Shown one piece after another: positions 62,265 to 64,000 of a DNA stretch of 64,000 bases (positions are counted from its first letter, which is position 1; the number at the start of each line of letters is the position of its first letter). The notes below the pieces were generated by a model. It was not told the origin of the DNA, ran no database searches, and worked only from the letters and a program-made list of their open reading frames with translations. The stretch lies in NCBI GenBank assembly GCA_021234535.1, contig SFZH01000008.1, forward strand, positions 23,910,739 through 23,974,738, given 5' to 3'. The DNA is from Stichopus chloronotus. Taxonomy: Eukaryota; Echinodermata; Holothuroidea; Aspidochirotida; Stichopodidae. The position numbers and the translations under genes were made by a program.

Positions 62265-62352
62265 AACTTGAAGTATTAATCAATATTGTGTGAAGGATTA
62301 ATTAATCAATACCATGTGAAATTAATTAATCCATACTTTGTGATGAATTAAT
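62265..62352. repeat. Left part of a 22-bp minisatellite
   Basis: About four units of gaaggattaattaatcaata and relatives. The same unit resumes at 63425, so the array is split by the composite element between. Confidence 0.7.
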
Positions 62353-63424
62353 CAAAACTAGAGCACCAGTTGGTGCAGAAGCTCATACTTCATCATCCTG
62401 AGGGTACCATTTATGTATCATTATGTCAAATTATAGGTACCACTGAGTATCATTATACCAAATCATCAACACTGTACAAGAAAATCGGTAGGGCTGCACA
62501 ATTTTCAGAATTTCATAAACTAGAGCCCCAACATTGCAGAAGTTTGATCTTATAGACTAACTGAAGTTCATGAAACAATTCAAAGTGCCCCTTTAAGTCC
62601 AAATACTGGTCAACATACCTGAGGGCAATACAGAGTTTCAGTTAGCAAAGCAACTGACACTGTCCAATTACTCAATTATCATTCATGCACGATAGGGATA
62701 TTTGAGATGTGTATGACAGTTTAAAGGGGCACTTTAACAGTAGAAAAAGAGGTAATTTGCAGAATTCCATAAAATGGGCCATTGGGCCCACATGGGAGTC
62801 TTGGACTACCAATTCCTGAAACCCTGAAGGGACCAATAACTGAACATCATTGTGACAAACCATCAACATCGTACAATATAATCTGTAGGAGAAGAAGCAT
62901 CTTGTAGAATTTCATAAAATGGACCATAGGATCCACATGGGACCTTAGACTGAAACTTTTTTGTACACGCCAGATGAAGCACCACCCAGGGATTATTGTG
63001 TCCAAGTTAAATACAAATCCATGGATGCATGTGTGAGAAGCAACATTTCAAACAGAATTTCACATAATTGGTCACTGGGCCCACATGTGACCTTCGACCA
63101 AAAATTCCTGAACACCCCGAAGGTACCACTAACAGAGTATTATTATGACAAACCATCAACACTGTACAAGAGTACCCGTAGGAGGGGAAGCATTTTGTAG
63201 AATTTCATAAAATGGGCCACAGGGACCACATGGGACCTTGGACCAAAAATTCCTGAACACCCCAAATAGCCCACCACCTAGGGAACATTATGTCCAAGTT
63301 TCAAACAAATCCATGAAAGCATGTGGGAGGAGAAGCATTTTGAACAAGTGTGGACAGATAGATAGATAGATAGATAGACGCTGTGTGATAACAAAAGCTC
63401 ACACCAGCATGCTGGTATGAGCTA
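62353..63424. mobile_element. Composite repeat element inserted in a minisatellite
   Basis: The left edge contains gcaccagttggtgc and agctcata. The right edge is a (GATA)n run followed by agctcacaccagcatgctggtatgagct, a near-perfect palindrome (63389-63422). The interior holds three to four units of about 180 bp with gcattttgtagaatttcata, aaatgggcca, cacatgggaccttgg and ccaaaaattcctgaacac. No coding frame. It combines a hairpin, a microsatellite and core repeats, like the elements at 25794 and 27601, but the sequence family differs. Confidence 0.6.
62582..62735. mobile_element. Small inverted-repeat element nested in the composite
   Basis: AAAGTGCCCCTTTAA at 62582-62596 is the exact reverse complement of 62721-62735. 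The 154-bp segment interrupts the 180-bp unit pattern of the surrounding element. Confidence 0.5.
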
Positions 63425-63605
63425 ACAATTTGAAATACTGATCAATACTGTGTGAAGTACTGATCAACATGGTGTGAAGGATTCATTAATACCATGTGAA
63501 GGATTAATCAATACCATGTGAAGGATTAATCAATACCATGTGAAGGATTAATCAATACCATGTGAAGGATTAATCAATACTGTGTAAAGATTTAATCAAT
63601 ACCAT
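63425..63605. repeat. Right part of the 22-bp minisatellite
   Basis: About eight units of gtgaaggattaatcaatacc; the central four are identical. Confidence 0.9.
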
Positions 63606-63796
63606 TTGAGGGTTCCAGTCTCCATCATCAGAGTTATCCTCCCACCCGAGACTGGATACATCGTCATCAACATCATCACAATCGTCTTCACGGTCATCGC
63701 CGCCACGGTCATAGTCGACGTCATGAGTGACAGCATCATCCCACAGGACGCTTTGCAACAGATTATTCACGATCACCCCTTCATTTTCAAATCGAT
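63603..63796 (-). CDS. Possible acidic exon upstream of the recombinase-like gene
   Basis: After a good minus-strand acceptor (gtatttttcag) the frame reads RFENEGVIVNNLLQ, then an Asp-rich stretch (DDREDDCDDVDDD) and SDDGDWNPQ. A candidate donor, atg/gtattg, lies exactly where the 22-bp minisatellite begins. An acidic, intrinsically disordered N-terminus would suit the recombinase-like protein downstream, but the phase at this donor (0) does not match the phase-1 acceptor at 61045, so either another exon lies between or the exon ends elsewhere. It could also serve the zinc-finger gene. Confidence 0.4.
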
Positions 63797-64000
63797 CTGA
63801 AAAATACAATCACACCGAAGTACTTTGATGATAATTTGAAATTGTGGTTGTTAAATGACATAGAGTGTGACATTAATGTTGCATTTCAAGCAATCACAGA
63901 TTGAAAGTAATCTTTCTACGAGAGGTTAAGACACCAATTTTACCTTTCCAAGGATGACAAATGAACATCTTCTTTCAATGATGCCTTCAGATTTACTGAC
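63797..64000. other. Intron or upstream sequence, no feature seen
   Basis: AT-rich, no exon recognised. Confidence 0.4.

Noticed and set aside
1..64000. CRISPR array, operon or prokaryotic system
   Set aside because: Tandem repeats here have no regular unique spacers, and the genes are intron-containing animal genes.

Overview
This is a eukaryotic window, gene-sparse and AT-rich, with short exons, GT-AG introns of 0.1 to 4.5 kb, and a heavy load of microsatellites, minisatellites, short inverted-repeat elements and tRNA-like SINE relics. The readable proteins are animal: an AP-2 mu C-terminus, PIG-P, the ciliary GTPase RSG1/CPLANE2, and a zinc-finger plus tyrosine-recombinase-fold protein of a kind I associate with fish and marine invertebrates. 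Repeat style and intron density suggest a marine invertebrate deuterostome, perhaps an echinoderm. That taxonomic call is inference, not proof.

Layout. At 921-1055 (+) is the last coding exon of the AP-2 clathrin adaptor mu subunit (AP2M1). At 5948-10127 (-) is a complete four-exon PIGP gene of 130 codons. Diverging from it, across about 1.1 kb, is a (+) gene with leucine-rich repeats; six coding exons (11223-17334) can be joined in frame, but its start codon is missing. Between 17.3 and 24.0 kb lie mostly repeats, including a 21-bp satellite and a 1.1-kb hAT-like element with an exact 8-bp target-site duplication. At 24094-38692 (+) is an 11-exon gene whose exon phases all close to give a 667-residue protein with a signal peptide and two 2-oxoglutarate/Fe(II) oxygenase-like domains; the second keeps its metal ligands and the first appears to have lost them. 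Its first intron carries two tandem-repeat elements built from about 145-bp units with clustered nuclear-receptor half sites. At 42970-48565 (+) is a complete four-exon RSG1/CPLANE2 gene (273 aa). At 51760-54003 (-) are the 3' exons of a seven-finger C2H2 protein. At 58653-61045 (-) is a long exon for a zinc-finger, tyrosine-recombinase-fold, SANT-like protein with an altered catalytic box. A possible acidic upstream exon lies at 63603-63796 (-).

The genes do not form a pathway. PIGP acts in GPI-anchor synthesis, RSG1 in ciliogenesis and AP2M1 in endocytosis. The points most worth following are the twin-domain secreted oxygenase, the degenerate recombinase-derived gene, and the satellite-bearing elements that share the layout hairpin, (TG)n, about 145-bp repeats.

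All exon joins were made by eye from splice signals, reading frame and recalled family motifs; no alignment or transcript was available.
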